This document shows positions 15,905 through 24,179 of a DNA stretch of 36,939 nt, piece by piece (position 1 is the stretch's first letter; the number at the start of each line of letters is the position of its first letter). The stretch is from Streptomyces somaliensis DSM 40738. Lineage in GTDB: Bacteria; Actinomycetota; Actinomycetes; Streptomycetales; Streptomycetaceae. Position numbers and translations under genes: made by a program. The stretch spans positions 1 to 36,939 of the forward strand of contig JAAXOU010000017.1 in the NCBI GenBank assembly GCA_012396115.1, given 5' to 3'. Below the pieces are notes generated by a model. The model was not told where the DNA came from, ran no database searches, and saw nothing but the letters and a program-made list of their open reading frames with translations.

Positions 15905-17005
15905 TCAGCTCCGGTTGTCCGCGTTCGGCTCTTCAAGAGCCCCCTTGTCGAGAACCCTCCCCTCCCCGGGAGCGAGTGTGCCGAGGATGCGGTTCAGATC
16001 CTCCATCGAGGCGAACTCGACGACGATCTTGCCCTTCTTCTGGCCGAGGTCCACCTTCACCCGGGTCTCGAAGCGGTCCGAGAGACGCGTGGCCAGTTCG
16101 TTCAGCGCCGGAGAGACCCGGGTCCCGGCCCGAGGCCCCTTCACCCTGGCGGTCCTGCGCGGCTCGGAGGCCATCAGCGTGACGATCTCCTCGACCGCCC
16201 GGACCGAAAGTCCCTCGGCGACGATGCGGTGTGCCAGTTCCTCCTGCGCCTTCGGATCCTCCAGGGACAGAAGGGCCCGCGCATGGCCGGCCGACAGCAC
16301 TCCGGCGGCGACCCGGTTCTGGACCGGAGGAGGGAGCCGGAGCAACCGCAGCGTATTGGAGACCTGGGGACGCGACCGTCCGATGCGGTCCGCCAGCTGG
16401 TCGTGCGTGCAGTTGAAGTCCTTCAGCAGCTGGTCGTAGGCAGCGGCCTCCTCCAGCGGGTTGAGCTGCGCCCGGTGCAGGTTCTCCAACAGGGCGTCCA
16501 GCAGCAGTTTCTCGTCCTCGGTCTCACGGACGATCGCCGCGACACGCTCCAGACCGGCCTCACGGCAGGCCCGCCAGCGGCGCTCGCCCATGATGAGCTC
16601 GTACCGCTCCGGGGCGACCCTGCGGACGACGACCGGCTGGAGCAGGCCCACCTCCTTGATGGAGGTCACCAGTTCGGCGAGGGCGTCCTCGTCGAAGACC
16701 TGGCGGGGCTGGCACGGGTTGGGCGTGATGGAGTCCACCGGCAATTCGGCGAAGTGGACACCGGCAGGCACCTCCGCCCCGGAACCTTCCTCGGGCCGCT
16801 CAGGCGGTGCGGTACCGCTTCCGGTGGACGCCGAGTGGGGGAGAGTCGTCACCTTGGCGGCGGCGATGCCCCGCTCGGCGCCCAGTGCCGGAATGGCTGT
16901 GGGCGATGTGGACGCCGTTCCGACCGAGGCGGCCGGCCTCTCTTGTGGAGCGGCGGGAATCAGTGCGCCGAGCCCGCGTCCCAGCCCCCTACGTCGCTCA
17001 CTCAC
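15905..17005 (-). CDS. parB: Chromosome partitioning protein ParB
   Basis: The 366-residue protein binds parS, loads as a CTP-dependent clamp and spreads along DNA to build the segregation complex near the origin. It begins [17 protein letters not shown], the ParA-stimulating N-terminus, followed by a linker, the ParB N-domain ([14 protein letters not shown] at about residue 88) with the CTP-binding motif GERRWRA (140-146), and a helix-turn-helix segment ([23 protein letters not shown]). The C-terminal dimerisation domain follows. The GTG at 17005 overlaps the parA stop by four bases, so parA and parB are coupled. The six parS sites in the window are its targets. Assignment is firm. Confidence 0.97.
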   Translation of the reverse strand: MSERRRGLGRGLGALIPAAPQERPAASVGTASTSPTAIPALGAERGIAAAKVTTLPHSASTGSGTAPPERPEEGSGAEVPAGVHFAELPVDSITPNPCQPRQVFDEDALAELVTSIKEVGLLQPVVVRRVAPERYELIMGERRWRACREAGLERVAAIVRETEDEKLLLDALLENLHRAQLNPLEEAAAYDQLLKDFNCTHDQLADRIGRSRPQVSNTLRLLRLPPPVQNRVAAGVLSAGHARALLSLEDPKAQEELAHRIVAEGLSVRAVEEIVTLMASEPRRTARVKGPRAGTRVSPALNELATRLSDRFETRVKVDLGQKKGKIVVEFASMEDLNRILGTLAPGEGRVLDKGALEEPNADNRS

Positions 17006-18087
17006 TGGATCCCCTCCGACATGCTGTGCTGACTGTGCTGATACTGATGGCCGCCCGCGTGGGCGTGCTGGGCGTCATAGCGGAGGCCCACTCCCCGGAA
17101 GGCGATCTCGCGGGCGGCTTCCAGGTAGGAGAGCGCACCGCTGGAGCCCGGATCGTACGTGAGTACCGTCTGGCCGTAGCTCGGGGCCTCCGAGATGCGC
17201 ACTGATCGCGGGATGCTGGTGCGCAGCACGTCGTCACCGAAGTGGTTGCGCACCTCCTCCGCGACCTGGGAGGCGAGTCTGGTCCGGCCGTCGTACATGG
17301 TGAGCAGAATCGTCGAGACGTGGAGGCCCGGATTGAGGTGGGCCCGCACCAGGTCGACATTGCGCAGAAGCTGTCCCAGGCCCTCCAGGGCGTAGTACTC
17401 GCACTGGATGGGGATCAGCACCTCCGCACCGGCCACCATGGCATTGACCGTGAGGAGACCGAGGGAGGGCGGGCAGTCGATGAGGATGTAGTCCAGCGGC
17501 TGCTCATACGTCTGGATGGCCCGCTGGAGCCGGCTCTCCCTCGCTACCAGCGACACCAGTTCGATTTCCGCGCCGGCGAGATCGATGGTGGCAGGGGCGC
17601 AGAAGAGGCCCTCGACGTCCTGGACCGGCTGCACCACGTCGGAGAGCGGCTTGCCGTCCACGAGGACGTCATAGATCGAGGGGACCTCCGCATGGTGGTC
17701 GATCCCCAGCGCTGTGGACGCGTTGCCCTGTGGGTCCAGGTCGATCACGAGAACGCGTACGCCGTGCAGTGCGAGGGAAGCGGCGAGGTTGACCGTCGTG
17801 GTGGTCTTTCCCACACCGCCCTTCTGGTTGGCCACGACCATGATGCGGGTCTGCTCCGGCCGCGGAAGGCCTTCACCGGCACGGCCCAGGGCCTGTACGG
17901 CCAGCGGAACGGCGGAACCCTCGGGGTTGTCCTCCAGCGGGGGACGCGTTTCACGTGAAACGTCATCCCGGGGAGATTCGGTACGGGGGCCGGGGACCGG
18001 GTCGGTCATCGGCCCCCCGATGTTGGCGTCGGACCGCAAGGATTCACTCTCCTCGGCTTCAGACTCGCGATGAGCAGAGCCTGCCAT
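17002..18087 (-). CDS. parA: Chromosome partitioning ATPase ParA
   Basis: The ATPase works with ParB to position origins, notably during sporulation septation in Streptomyces. The Walker A motif [12 protein letters not shown] (K89-T98 of the chosen start) with the deviant Lys, [10 protein letters not shown], and LIDCPPSLG are all present. The start is uncertain. I choose the ATG at 18087 ([13 protein letters not shown]; 361 residues) because the translation from there resembles Streptomyces ParA N-termini I recall. Alternatives are the ATG at 18009 (MTDPVPGPR) and a GTG at 18252 that lies inside a parS and would add 55 residues. None has a strong ribosome-binding site. A parS at 17948-17961 is read as V43-S-R-E-T47 in the variable N-terminal region. 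The stop overlaps the parB start. Confidence 0.93.
   Translation of the reverse strand: MAGSAHRESEAEESESLRSDANIGGPMTDPVPGPRTESPRDDVSRETRPPLEDNPEGSAVPLAVQALGRAGEGLPRPEQTRIMVVANQKGGVGKTTTTVNLAASLALHGVRVLVIDLDPQGNASTALGIDHHAEVPSIYDVLVDGKPLSDVVQPVQDVEGLFCAPATIDLAGAEIELVSLVARESRLQRAIQTYEQPLDYILIDCPPSLGLLTVNAMVAGAEVLIPIQCEYYALEGLGQLLRNVDLVRAHLNPGLHVSTILLTMYDGRTRLASQVAEEVRNHFGDDVLRTSIPRSVRISEAPSYGQTVLTYDPGSSGALSYLEAAREIAFRGVGLRYDAQHAHAGGHQYQHSQHSMSEGIQ
17948..17961. promoter_or_regulatory. parS: parS site 5, inside parA
   Basis: A perfect GTTTCACGTGAAAC palindrome within the N-terminal coding region of parA, read as Val-Ser-Arg-Glu-Thr upstream of the ATPase domain. Confidence 0.95.
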
Positions 18088-18236
18088 GGCTCCCGGGCCG
18101 CGGACCAGCGAGGCTCCGGGTTCTGTGGAGGAAGCCACTCTTGTGGACAACTCTGCCACCCCGTCGAGGGGCCCGTGGGGTCGCGGCGTGGCGACCGCGC
18201 GGCCACGACTGAAGATTCCCTGCAGCAGTGAGCGAC

Positions 18237-18250
18237 GTTTCACGTGAAAC
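18237..18250. promoter_or_regulatory. parS: parS site 6, in the parA leader
   Basis: A perfect GTTTCACGTGAAAC palindrome in the leader of parA, 287 bp from site 5 (start to start). It overlaps the earliest possible GTG start. ParB bound here could affect parAB transcription. A GACAC (18283-18287), the core motif of WhiA binding in Streptomyces, lies between it and rsmG; the motif is too short to be proof. Confidence 0.92.
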
Positions 18251-18322
18251 ACGATGCATGTGCCGCAGGGCTAGAACGTCACGACACTCTGAAACGGGTC
18301 ATATAGGCACTAAAACATCCAC

Positions 18323-19033
18323 TCAACGGCGACGGCGTGACGTCCTCGCCGCTTTCGCACGCTTGGCCGCGAACCGGACACCACCGGGGCTTTCCCCGAC
18401 CTCCACACGAACCACGGTGGACATCGGGTCCACGACGCCTTCTCCGACCTGCAACACGGACGTACGGACGACGCCCAGCTTGCTGAGGGCGGCTCGCGCG
18501 TTCCGAACCTCCTCCTCCGCCGTGTCCCCCTTCAGGGCGAGCATCTCACCGTAGGGACGCAGCAGGGGTACACCCCAGCCCGCCAGGCGGTCCAGCGGGG
18601 CGACGGCACGGGCCGTGACCACGTGGACCGGAGGCAGCTTGCCCAGCACTTCCTCGGCGCGGGCGCGTACGACGGTCACATGGTCCAGCCCCAGCAGCTC
18701 CACCACTTCCTGGAGGAAGTTCGTCCGCCGGAGCAGGGGCTCCAGGAGAGTGATCTTGAGGTCGGGACGTACGAGTGCGAGCGGGATACCGGGCAGACCG
18801 GCCCCGGAACCCACGTCGCAGACGGTGACGCCGTCGGGCACCACCTCGGAGAGCACCGCACAGTTCAGCAGGTGCCTCTCCCACAACCGCGGCACCTCAC
18901 GGGGGCCGATGAGACCGCGCTTCACTCCCGTCTCCGCGAGCAACTCCGCGTACCGGACCGCTTCCGGGAAGAACTCTCCGAATACCGTGTGCGCCTCCTG
19001 GGGCGCAGGGGGAAGTTCCTCTGTCTCGGACAC
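18323..19033 (-). CDS. rsmG: 16S rRNA (guanine-N7) methyltransferase RsmG (GidB)
   Basis: The 236-residue enzyme methylates G527 of 16S rRNA (E. coli numbering) using S-adenosylmethionine. It has WERHLLNCAVLSE, the SAM-binding VCDVGSGAGLPGIPLAL (about residues 78-94), LEPLLRRTNFL and VTARAVAPLD, with a basic C-terminus (AKRAKAARTSRRRR). The start is the GTG at 19033 (VSETEELPPAP), with AGGA 9 nt upstream; a longer frame from 19057 would include the ribosome-binding site. In Streptomyces, loss of rsmG gives low-level streptomycin resistance and raised antibiotic production (established). A hairpin at 19088-19117 separates it from jag, and parA lies downstream. Confidence 0.95.
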   Translation of the reverse strand: MSETEELPPAPQEAHTVFGEFFPEAVRYAELLAETGVKRGLIGPREVPRLWERHLLNCAVLSEVVPDGVTVCDVGSGAGLPGIPLALVRPDLKITLLEPLLRRTNFLQEVVELLGLDHVTVVRARAEEVLGKLPPVHVVTARAVAPLDRLAGWGVPLLRPYGEMLALKGDTAEEEVRNARAALSKLGVVRTSVLQVGEGVVDPMSTVVRVEVGESPGGVRFAAKRAKAARTSRRRR

Positions 19034-19087
19034 GGGAACCGTCCTTCCGTACCGCACTCTCGGTGCTGACTATCGGGCTGACAGAGA

Positions 19088-19117
19088 TCGGCCCCGCCTG
19101 CAAGCAGACGGGGCCGA
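19088..19117 (-). terminator. Hairpin between jag and rsmG
   Basis: TCGGCCCCG and CGGGGCCGA form a perfect 9-bp stem, extended after one mismatch by three inner pairs to a CAAG loop. It lies 12 bases after the jag stop and probably ends the rpmH-rnpA-yidD-yidC-jag transcript. Confidence 0.75.
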
Positions 19118-19129
19118 CACTACGGGAGG

Positions 19130-19636
19130 TCAGGCGGGGAGCACGACGACGAAGCGCTGCGGCTCCTCGCCCTCGGACTCGCTGCTCAGACCGGCGGCGG
19201 CGACCGCGTCGTGGACGACCTTGCGCTCGAAGGGGGTCATCGGCTTCAGCCTGACGGGCTGCCCGGTGCTCTTGGCCTCGTCCACGGCCTTGACGCCCAG
19301 TTCGGTCAGTTCGGCGCGCTTCCTGGCCCGGAAGCCGGCGACGTCCAGCATGAGTCGGCTACGGTCGCCGGTCTCACGGTGCACCGCGAGACGCGTGAGT
19401 TCCTGCAGTGCCTCCAGCACCTCACCGTCGCGGCCCACCAGCTTCTGCAGGTCGTGGCCCGTGTCGCTGATGATCGAGACCGCAGCGCGGTCTCCCTCGA
19501 CGTCCATGTCGATGTCACCGTCGAGGTCGGCGATGTCGAGCAGGCCCTCGAGGTAGTCGGCCGCGATCTCGCCCTCCTGCTCCAGGAGGGTCAGGGTGTC
19601 GCCACCCTGGGAGGCGGGCATGGTGCCTTCCGTCAC
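19130..19636 (-). CDS. Jag/KhpB-type RNA-binding protein (KH-R3H)
   Basis: The 168-residue protein has an acidic N-terminus, a KH domain with the GRDG loop (LVGRDGEVLEALQELT, about residues 68-83) and a C-terminal R3H domain (PFERKVVHDAV, with R-x3-H, then EGEEPQRFVVVLP). It binds RNA, and in other bacteria the KhpA/KhpB pair affects cell division and elongation genes. Its location directly after yidC is conserved across Gram-positive bacteria. The GTG at 19636 has AAGGAG 8 nt upstream and starts 14 bases after the yidC stop, so the two are in one operon. Confidence 0.92.
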   Translation of the reverse strand: MTEGTMPASQGGDTLTLLEQEGEIAADYLEGLLDIADLDGDIDMDVEGDRAAVSIISDTGHDLQKLVGRDGEVLEALQELTRLAVHRETGDRSRLMLDVAGFRARKRAELTELGVKAVDEAKSTGQPVRLKPMTPFERKVVHDAVAAAGLSSESEGEEPQRFVVVLPA

Positions 19637-19650
19637 GGATGGGCTCCTTC

Positions 19651-20862
19651 TTACTTCTTCGACGACGGGTGCTTGGGCCGCTGCTGGCCCTTGCGTTGTC
19701 CGGACTTGGCTTGACGTGCGGAGGCGGTCTTACCCGGCTGTCCGGACGCCTCTTCCGTCTTCTCCAGGGAGGGCTTGGCGGCCGGCGCGGGGGCGGCCTG
19801 GCGCTTCGCCTTCGTCTGGCGCTTGGGCTGCTGACGCCGCGCCGCCGCGGCCTCCGCCTCGGCCTCGGTCGGGTCGACCTTCCGTACCGTGCCGTCCGCC
19901 TGGGCCGTGAACCCGGCCTTGGCGAGGCTGCTGATGAAACGGCGCTCGTTCTCGTTGCGGTCCGGGCCCTTGGCGATGATGGCCTGGATGACGTTGCGCT
20001 TGCGGCGGCCGCGCACCTCGCCGTGCTGGCTGATGCTCTTCAGAAGCCGCTGGAGGTAGTGGTCCTGGGCCTTGCTGCCCGGCGTCGGGTTCTGGTTGAT
20101 CACGTACATCTGCTGGCCCATGGTCCACACGTTGGTGGTCAGCCAGTAGACGAGGACGCCGACGGGGAAGTTGACGCCCATCACGGCGAAGATGATCGGG
20201 AAGATGTACATCAGCATCTTCTGCTGCTGCATGTAGGGGGTCTTCACCGTCAGGTCAACGTTCTTCTGCATCAGCTGGCGCTGGGTGAAGAACTGCGACG
20301 CCGACATCAGCACGATCATGATCGCGGTGACGACGCGGACATCGATCAGCGAGGCGTTGAGCGCCTCGACCGTGCCGGGGTCGTCCGTGAACTTCGCGGC
20401 GATCGGCGCACCGAAGATGTGTGCCTCACGAGCGCTGTCGACCAGCTGCTGGTTGAGGCTGCCGATCGTGTCACCCGAGGCGATCTTGCTGAGCACGTGG
20501 TAGAGCGCGAAGAAGAAGGGTGACTGCAGGAGGATGGGGAGGCACGAGGAGAGCGGGTTGGTCCCCGTCTCCTTGTACAGCTTCATCATCTCTTCCGACT
20601 GGCGCTGCCGGTCGTTCTTGTAGCGCTCCTGGATGGCCTTCATCTTCGGCTGGAGCGCCTGCATGTTCCGCATCGACTTGATCTGCTTCACGAAGAGCGG
20701 AATCAGGCAGATGCGGATGAGGATCACCAGGGACACGATGGACAGACCCCAGGCCCACCCCGTGTCAGGCCCGAAGATCGCCCCGTACAGCTTGTGGAAC
20801 TGGACGATGATCCACGAGACAGGTCCGGTGATGAAGCTGAACAGATTTCCGATCGTGTCCAC
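19651..20862 (-). CDS. yidC: Membrane protein insertase YidC
   Basis: The 403-residue Oxa1/YidC-family insertase places proteins in the cytoplasmic membrane alone or with Sec. It lacks the large periplasmic domain of Gram-negative YidC. It has an early helix ([22 protein letters not shown]), a helix with the conserved intramembrane Arg ([20 protein letters not shown]), the cytoplasmic hairpin [20 protein letters not shown], and further helices to about residue 260. A long Lys/Gln/Ala-rich basic tail follows, of the kind that can contact ribosomes. The GTG at 20862 has AAGGAG upstream, within the end of yidD, only 3 bases from its stop. Assignment is firm. Confidence 0.96.
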   Translation of the reverse strand: MDTIGNLFSFITGPVSWIIVQFHKLYGAIFGPDTGWAWGLSIVSLVILIRICLIPLFVKQIKSMRNMQALQPKMKAIQERYKNDRQRQSEEMMKLYKETGTNPLSSCLPILLQSPFFFALYHVLSKIASGDTIGSLNQQLVDSAREAHIFGAPIAAKFTDDPGTVEALNASLIDVRVVTAIMIVLMSASQFFTQRQLMQKNVDLTVKTPYMQQQKMLMYIFPIIFAVMGVNFPVGVLVYWLTTNVWTMGQQMYVINQNPTPGSKAQDHYLQRLLKSISQHGEVRGRRKRNVIQAIIAKGPDRNENERRFISSLAKAGFTAQADGTVRKVDPTEAEAEAAAARRQQPKRQTKAKRQAAPAPAAKPSLEKTEEASGQPGKTASARQAKSGQRKGQQRPKHPSSKK

Positions 20863-20865
20863 TAA

Positions 20866-21192
20866 TCAGGCTCCTTGAGCATTGGGCGAGGTCTCTGCGG
20901 CCGGGCTCGCCCCGTCGGAGCACCCACCGCCGTCGCCGCGCAACCGTGCGCGCAGCAGTTCGTGCCAGCGGGGACGCCTGCGCGGTGGCACGTGGTCCAC
21001 TCCGCCGGGTGACCAGGGATTGCAGCGCAGGATGCGCCAGGCGGTGAGGGCCGTGCCCTTGACGGCGCCGTGCCGGTCGATCGCGGTGTATCCGTAGTGG
21101 GAACACGACGGGTAGTACCTGCAGACGGGGCCCAGCAGGGGGCTGATCGTCCACTGGTAGAGCTTGATCAGGGCCAGCAGGGGGTACTTCAT
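20866..21192 (-). CDS. yidD: Membrane protein insertion efficiency factor YidD
   Basis: The 108-residue protein contains the YidD signature: [20 protein letters not shown] followed by [15 protein letters not shown] and [16 protein letters not shown], with three conserved Cys. The amphipathic N-terminus would lie on the inner face of the membrane. It assists YidC-dependent insertion. Its ATG overlaps the rnpA stop (ATGA, 21189-21192), showing translational coupling, and yidC starts 3 bases after its own stop. Confidence 0.94.
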   Translation of the reverse strand: MKYPLLALIKLYQWTISPLLGPVCRYYPSCSHYGYTAIDRHGAVKGTALTAWRILRCNPWSPGGVDHVPPRRRPRWHELLRARLRGDGGGCSDGASPAAETSPNAQGA

Positions 21193-21560
21193 CGCGCGCC
21201 GCCTCCCAGCAGCCGCTGCAGGGCGGCGTCCAGGTCTCGGGCCAGCTGTGCATGGTCGGCGTCGCCCGCACCGGGCAGCGCTCGTACCACCACCAGGCTA
21301 CCGGGGGGCAGCAGGGCGAGGCGCTCCCGCATCAGGTGCCGCAGCCTGCGCTTCACCTGGTTGCGGACGACCGCCCCGCCGACGGCCTTGCTGACGACGA
21401 AACCCGCACGCGTCGGGGGAGCACTCTCCCCTGGCGCGTGCGGGTCCGTTGCACCGCTGCGTAGGTGGACGACGAGGCTCGGGCGGCCTGCCCGGCGTCC
21501 TCGCCGTACAGCGATCGCGAAGTCCTCGCGCCGCCTCAGCCGATTCTCGGAAGGCAGCAC
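21189..21560 (-). CDS. rnpA: Ribonuclease P protein component
   Basis: The 123-residue basic protein is the protein subunit of RNase P, which matures the 5' ends of tRNAs. It begins [14 protein letters not shown] and has the conserved RNA-binding helix [17 protein letters not shown] (the RNR motif appears as RNQ). A Pro/Ala-rich insert is seen in the middle, and the end is LLGGGAR. The GTG at 21560 lies 20 bases after the rpmH stop in the conserved rpmH-rnpA pair. Assignment is firm. Confidence 0.95.
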   Translation of the reverse strand: MLPSENRLRRREDFAIAVRRGRRAGRPSLVVHLRSGATDPHAPGESAPPTRAGFVVSKAVGGAVVRNQVKRRLRHLMRERLALLPPGSLVVVRALPGAGDADHAQLARDLDAALQRLLGGGAR

Positions 21561-21580
21561 GTCATGACCTGATCAGGCGA

Positions 21581-21718
21581 TCAGGCGGACAGACGGGCGC
21601 GACCCTTGCTGCGGCGGGACGCGAGGATCGCGCGGCCGGCACGGGTACGCATGCGCAGGCGGAAGCCGTGGGTCTTGGCGCGACGACGGTTGTTCGGCTG
21701 GAAGGTGCGCTTGCTCAC
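21581..21718 (-). CDS. rpmH: 50S ribosomal protein L34
   Basis: The 45-residue protein reads [18 protein letters not shown] and ends GRARLSA, a complete L34 of normal length. It is a strongly basic component of the large ribosomal subunit. The start is the GTG at 21718 with GGAG 8 nt upstream. It is the first gene of the leftward operon that continues through rnpA, yidD, yidC and jag, and it is divergent from dnaA, the universal arrangement next to bacterial origins. Confidence 0.97.
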   Translation of the reverse strand: MSKRTFQPNNRRRAKTHGFRLRMRTRAGRAILASRRSKGRARLSA

Positions 21719-22078
21719 TCGAGGGCTCCAGAAATGATTCGTGGGTGGCGGGGCATCGCCTGGCTGTCACCGTGCGCCCACGAGTAGCTCGCAATACGCC
21801 CGAGTGCACCGCTGAACGATCACGTGAGGTGACCTTTGCCCATCGGAGGCAGGCGGCAGCAGCCATCGACAACTCGACCTGGTTACGGTACGCGCGGCTG
21901 CGCCATCCGGTCAAACCGGTGATTCGACGGCCCACACTATGCACAGGCTGTGGACAACAACTTGAACCACGTGAGCCGCCACGACTACCGTGACGGGACC
22001 CGCATTCCTTTCCTGCCTTTCCTTCCCATCCCGTCCCGAGAAGCACACATTCGCGGGACCTGTGAGAGAGCGTGCCCC
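21719..22078. other. Divergent rpmH-dnaA promoter region
   Basis: These 360 bases hold the promoters of rpmH (leftward) and dnaA (rightward). The one firm element is a perfect DnaA box at 21949-21957. A -35-like TTGAAC occurs shortly after it, but I cannot pair it with a good -10. A long in-frame extension of dnaA through this region (from 21950) has no family support. No RNA gene is seen. Confidence 0.6.
21949..21957 (-). promoter_or_regulatory. DnaA box in the dnaA promoter region
   Basis: TGTGGACAA is the exact complement of the consensus Streptomyces DnaA box TTGTCCACA, 122 bases before the dnaA start codon. Autoregulation of dnaA by DnaA is known in Streptomyces and other bacteria, and this is the evident site. 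Confidence 0.8.
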
Positions 22079-23929
22079 GTGGCTGATGTACCTGCTGATC
22101 TTGCCGCAGTGTGGCCACGAGTGCTGGAGCAGCTCCTCGGCGAGGGGCAGCAGGGCATCGAGCCGAAGGACAAGCAGTGGATCGAGCGCTGCCAGCCGCT
22201 CGCGCTGGTGGCCGACACCGCCCTCCTCGCCGTGCCCAACGAGTGGGGCAAGCGCGTCCTGGAGGGCCGCCTGGCGCCACTGATCAGCGACACGCTCAGC
22301 CGTGAGTGCGGCCGGCCGATCCGGATCGCGATCACTGTCGACGACTCCGCGGGCGACCAGGCCCCGCCGCCGGCCCCCCCGGAGCGGCACCAGCCGGAGC
22401 GCCCGCGCTACGAGGAGGGCGGGCAGGGCTACGAGGAGCGCGGCCAGGGCGATCCGTACGACGTGTACGGGCGCTCCGGGGCGGAGGACGGGTTGCCGTC
22501 CGTGCGCCCCGCCTACCCCGACTACCAGCAGCAGCGCCCGGAACCCGGAGCGTGGCCGCACGCCCAGGAGGAACTGCCCTGGCAGCCCCGCCCGGGTGGT
22601 TTCCAGGACCGCGACCCGTACGCGACGGTCCGCCCGCAGCCGCACCACGACTACGGCACCCCCCAGGGGCCCGAGCACGGGGGGTACGACTCCCCCCGCG
22701 CGGAGCGGCGGGAGCAGCCCGACGCACAGGGCCGGAACCGGCCGGGTCCCGGAGGGCCGGGGGCCCGGGGCGGGGCCGGGGGCCGGGGGGCCGGGCCGGT
22801 CGGCGGCCACGGGTCCGCGGTGGGGCCCGGTTCGGCGGGGGGCACGGGAGGACCTGGCCGGAACGGTTCGGGTGGCGCGGGAGGGCCGGGGGAGCCGCAC
22901 GCCCGGCTGAATCCGAAGTACCTGTTCGACACGTTCGTCATCGGTTCGTCCAACCGCTTCGCCCACGCGGCGGCGGTCGCGGTCGCCGAGGCGCCGGCCA
23001 AGGCGTACAACCCCCTGTTCATCTACGGGGAGTCGGGGCTCGGCAAGACCCACCTGCTGCACGCGATCGGGCACTACGCGCGCAACCTCTACCCGGGGAC
23101 CCGGGTGCGGTACGTGAGCTCGGAGGAGTTCACCAACGAGTTCATCAACTCCATCCGCGACGGCAAGGGCGACACGTTCCGCAAGCGCTACCGGGACGTG
23201 GACATCCTGCTCGTGGACGACATCCAGTTCCTGGCGAGCAAGGAGTCGACGCAGGAGGAGTTCTTCCACACCTTCAACACGCTCCACAACGCCAACAAGC
23301 AGATCGTGCTCTCCTCCGACCGCCCGCCCAAGCAGCTGATGACGCTGGAGGACCGGCTGCGCAACCGCTTCGAGTGGGGCCTCACCACGGACGTCCAGCC
23401 GCCGGAGCTGGAGACGCGCATCGCGATCCTCCGGAAGAAGGCGGTGCAGGAGCAGCTCAACGCCCCTCCGGAGGTGCTGGAGTTCATCGCGTCGCGGATC
23501 TCGCGGAACATCCGCGAACTGGAGGGCGCGCTGATCAGGGTGACGGCGTTCGCGAGCCTCAACCGCCAGCCGGTGGACCTGGTGCTCACCGAGAGCGTGC
23601 TGAAGGACCTGATCCCGGGCGGCGAGGACACGGCGCCGGAGATCACCGCGGGCGCCATCATGGCGGCGACGGCCGACTACTTCGGCCTGACGGTCGAGGA
23701 CCTGTGCGGTTCGTCGCGCAGCAGGGTCCTGGTCACGGCCCGGCAGATCGCGATGTACCTGTGCCGGGAGCTGACCGACCTGTCGCTGCCGAAGATCGGT
23801 GCGCAGTTCGGCGGGCGGGACCACACGACGGTCATGCACGCGGACCGGAAGATCCGCGCGCTGATGGCGGAGCGGCGTTCCATCTACAACCAGGTGACCG
23901 AGCTGACGAACCGCATCAAGAACGGCTGA
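22079..23929 (+). CDS. dnaA: Chromosomal replication initiator protein DnaA
   Basis: The 616-residue initiator binds DnaA boxes and opens oriC. Domain I (about residues 1-85) begins [20 protein letters not shown]. Domain II is an unusually long disordered linker of about 200 residues rich in Gly, Pro, Arg and Tyr, typical of Streptomyces. Domain III is the AAA+ ATPase: Walker A GESGLGKT (317-324) and Walker B LLVDD (377-381). Domain IV has the box-binding signature [12 protein letters not shown] starting at residue 581. The GTG at 22079 has GAGAGAG upstream and matches the family start. A stem-loop (23948-23987) follows the stop. Assignment is firm. Confidence 0.98.
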   Translation: MADVPADLAAVWPRVLEQLLGEGQQGIEPKDKQWIERCQPLALVADTALLAVPNEWGKRVLEGRLAPLISDTLSRECGRPIRIAITVDDSAGDQAPPPAPPERHQPERPRYEEGGQGYEERGQGDPYDVYGRSGAEDGLPSVRPAYPDYQQQRPEPGAWPHAQEELPWQPRPGGFQDRDPYATVRPQPHHDYGTPQGPEHGGYDSPRAERREQPDAQGRNRPGPGGPGARGGAGGRGAGPVGGHGSAVGPGSAGGTGGPGRNGSGGAGGPGEPHARLNPKYLFDTFVIGSSNRFAHAAAVAVAEAPAKAYNPLFIYGESGLGKTHLLHAIGHYARNLYPGTRVRYVSSEEFTNEFINSIRDGKGDTFRKRYRDVDILLVDDIQFLASKESTQEEFFHTFNTLHNANKQIVLSSDRPPKQLMTLEDRLRNRFEWGLTTDVQPPELETRIAILRKKAVQEQLNAPPEVLEFIASRISRNIRELEGALIRVTAFASLNRQPVDLVLTESVLKDLIPGGEDTAPEITAGAIMAATADYFGLTVEDLCGSSRSRVLVTARQIAMYLCRELTDLSLPKIGAQFGGRDHTTVMHADRKIRALMAERRSIYNQVTELTNRIKNG

Positions 23930-23947
23930 CGACGCGCGGTGCGGCGC

Positions 23948-23987
23948 GCGGAGGGCGTCCCGGGGCGGGTCCCGGGACGCCCTCCGC
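23948..23987 (+). terminator. dnaA terminator hairpin
   Basis: A 17-bp perfect stem (23948-23964 with 23971-23987) encloses a 6-base loop, 18 bases after the dnaA stop. It lacks a T tract but is by far the strongest hairpin nearby, and it isolates dnaA from oriC. Its right arm runs into the tandem repeat that follows. Confidence 0.8.
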
Positions 23988-24105
23988 CGTCCCCGGCCCT
24001 CCGCCGTCCCCGGCCCTCCACCATCCCTGGCCCTCCACCATCCCTGGCCCTCCACCATCCCTGGCCCTCCACCATCCCTGGCCCTCCACCGTCCCCGGCC
24101 CTCCG
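23987..24105. repeat. 17-bp tandem repeat, seven units
   Basis: Seven head-to-tail units of CCRTCCCYGGCCCTCCR fill 23987-24105. Units 1, 2 and 7 carry CCGTCCCC and units 3-6 carry CCATCCCT, so the variant units flank an identical core. The array lies between the dnaA terminator and the first DnaA boxes. It codes for nothing in a supported frame. Function unknown; replication slippage is the likely origin. Confidence 0.9.
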
Positions 24106-24119
24106 CCGCCCCCGGGGCC

Positions 24120-24161
24120 GTACGGCTCCGTCTCGAAGCGGTACGGCTCCGTCTCGAAGGG
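24120..24161. repeat. 21-bp tandem duplication
   Basis: GTACGGCTCCGTCTCGAAG followed by CG (24120-24140) is repeated directly at 24141-24161 with a single base change (CG to GG). It lies between the 17-bp array and the first DnaA boxes of oriC. Confidence 0.88.
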
Positions 24162-24179
24162 GACGGCGTGCGCAGGGGG

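Noticed and set aside
21950..22078. A 43-residue N-terminal extension of DnaA from an in-frame start
   Set aside because: It would cover the promoter-region DnaA box, lacks family similarity, and the GTG at 22079 fits DnaA domain I.
23987..24105. The 17-bp array considered as a CRISPR
   Set aside because: Units are directly adjacent with no spacers, are too short, and no cas genes are near.
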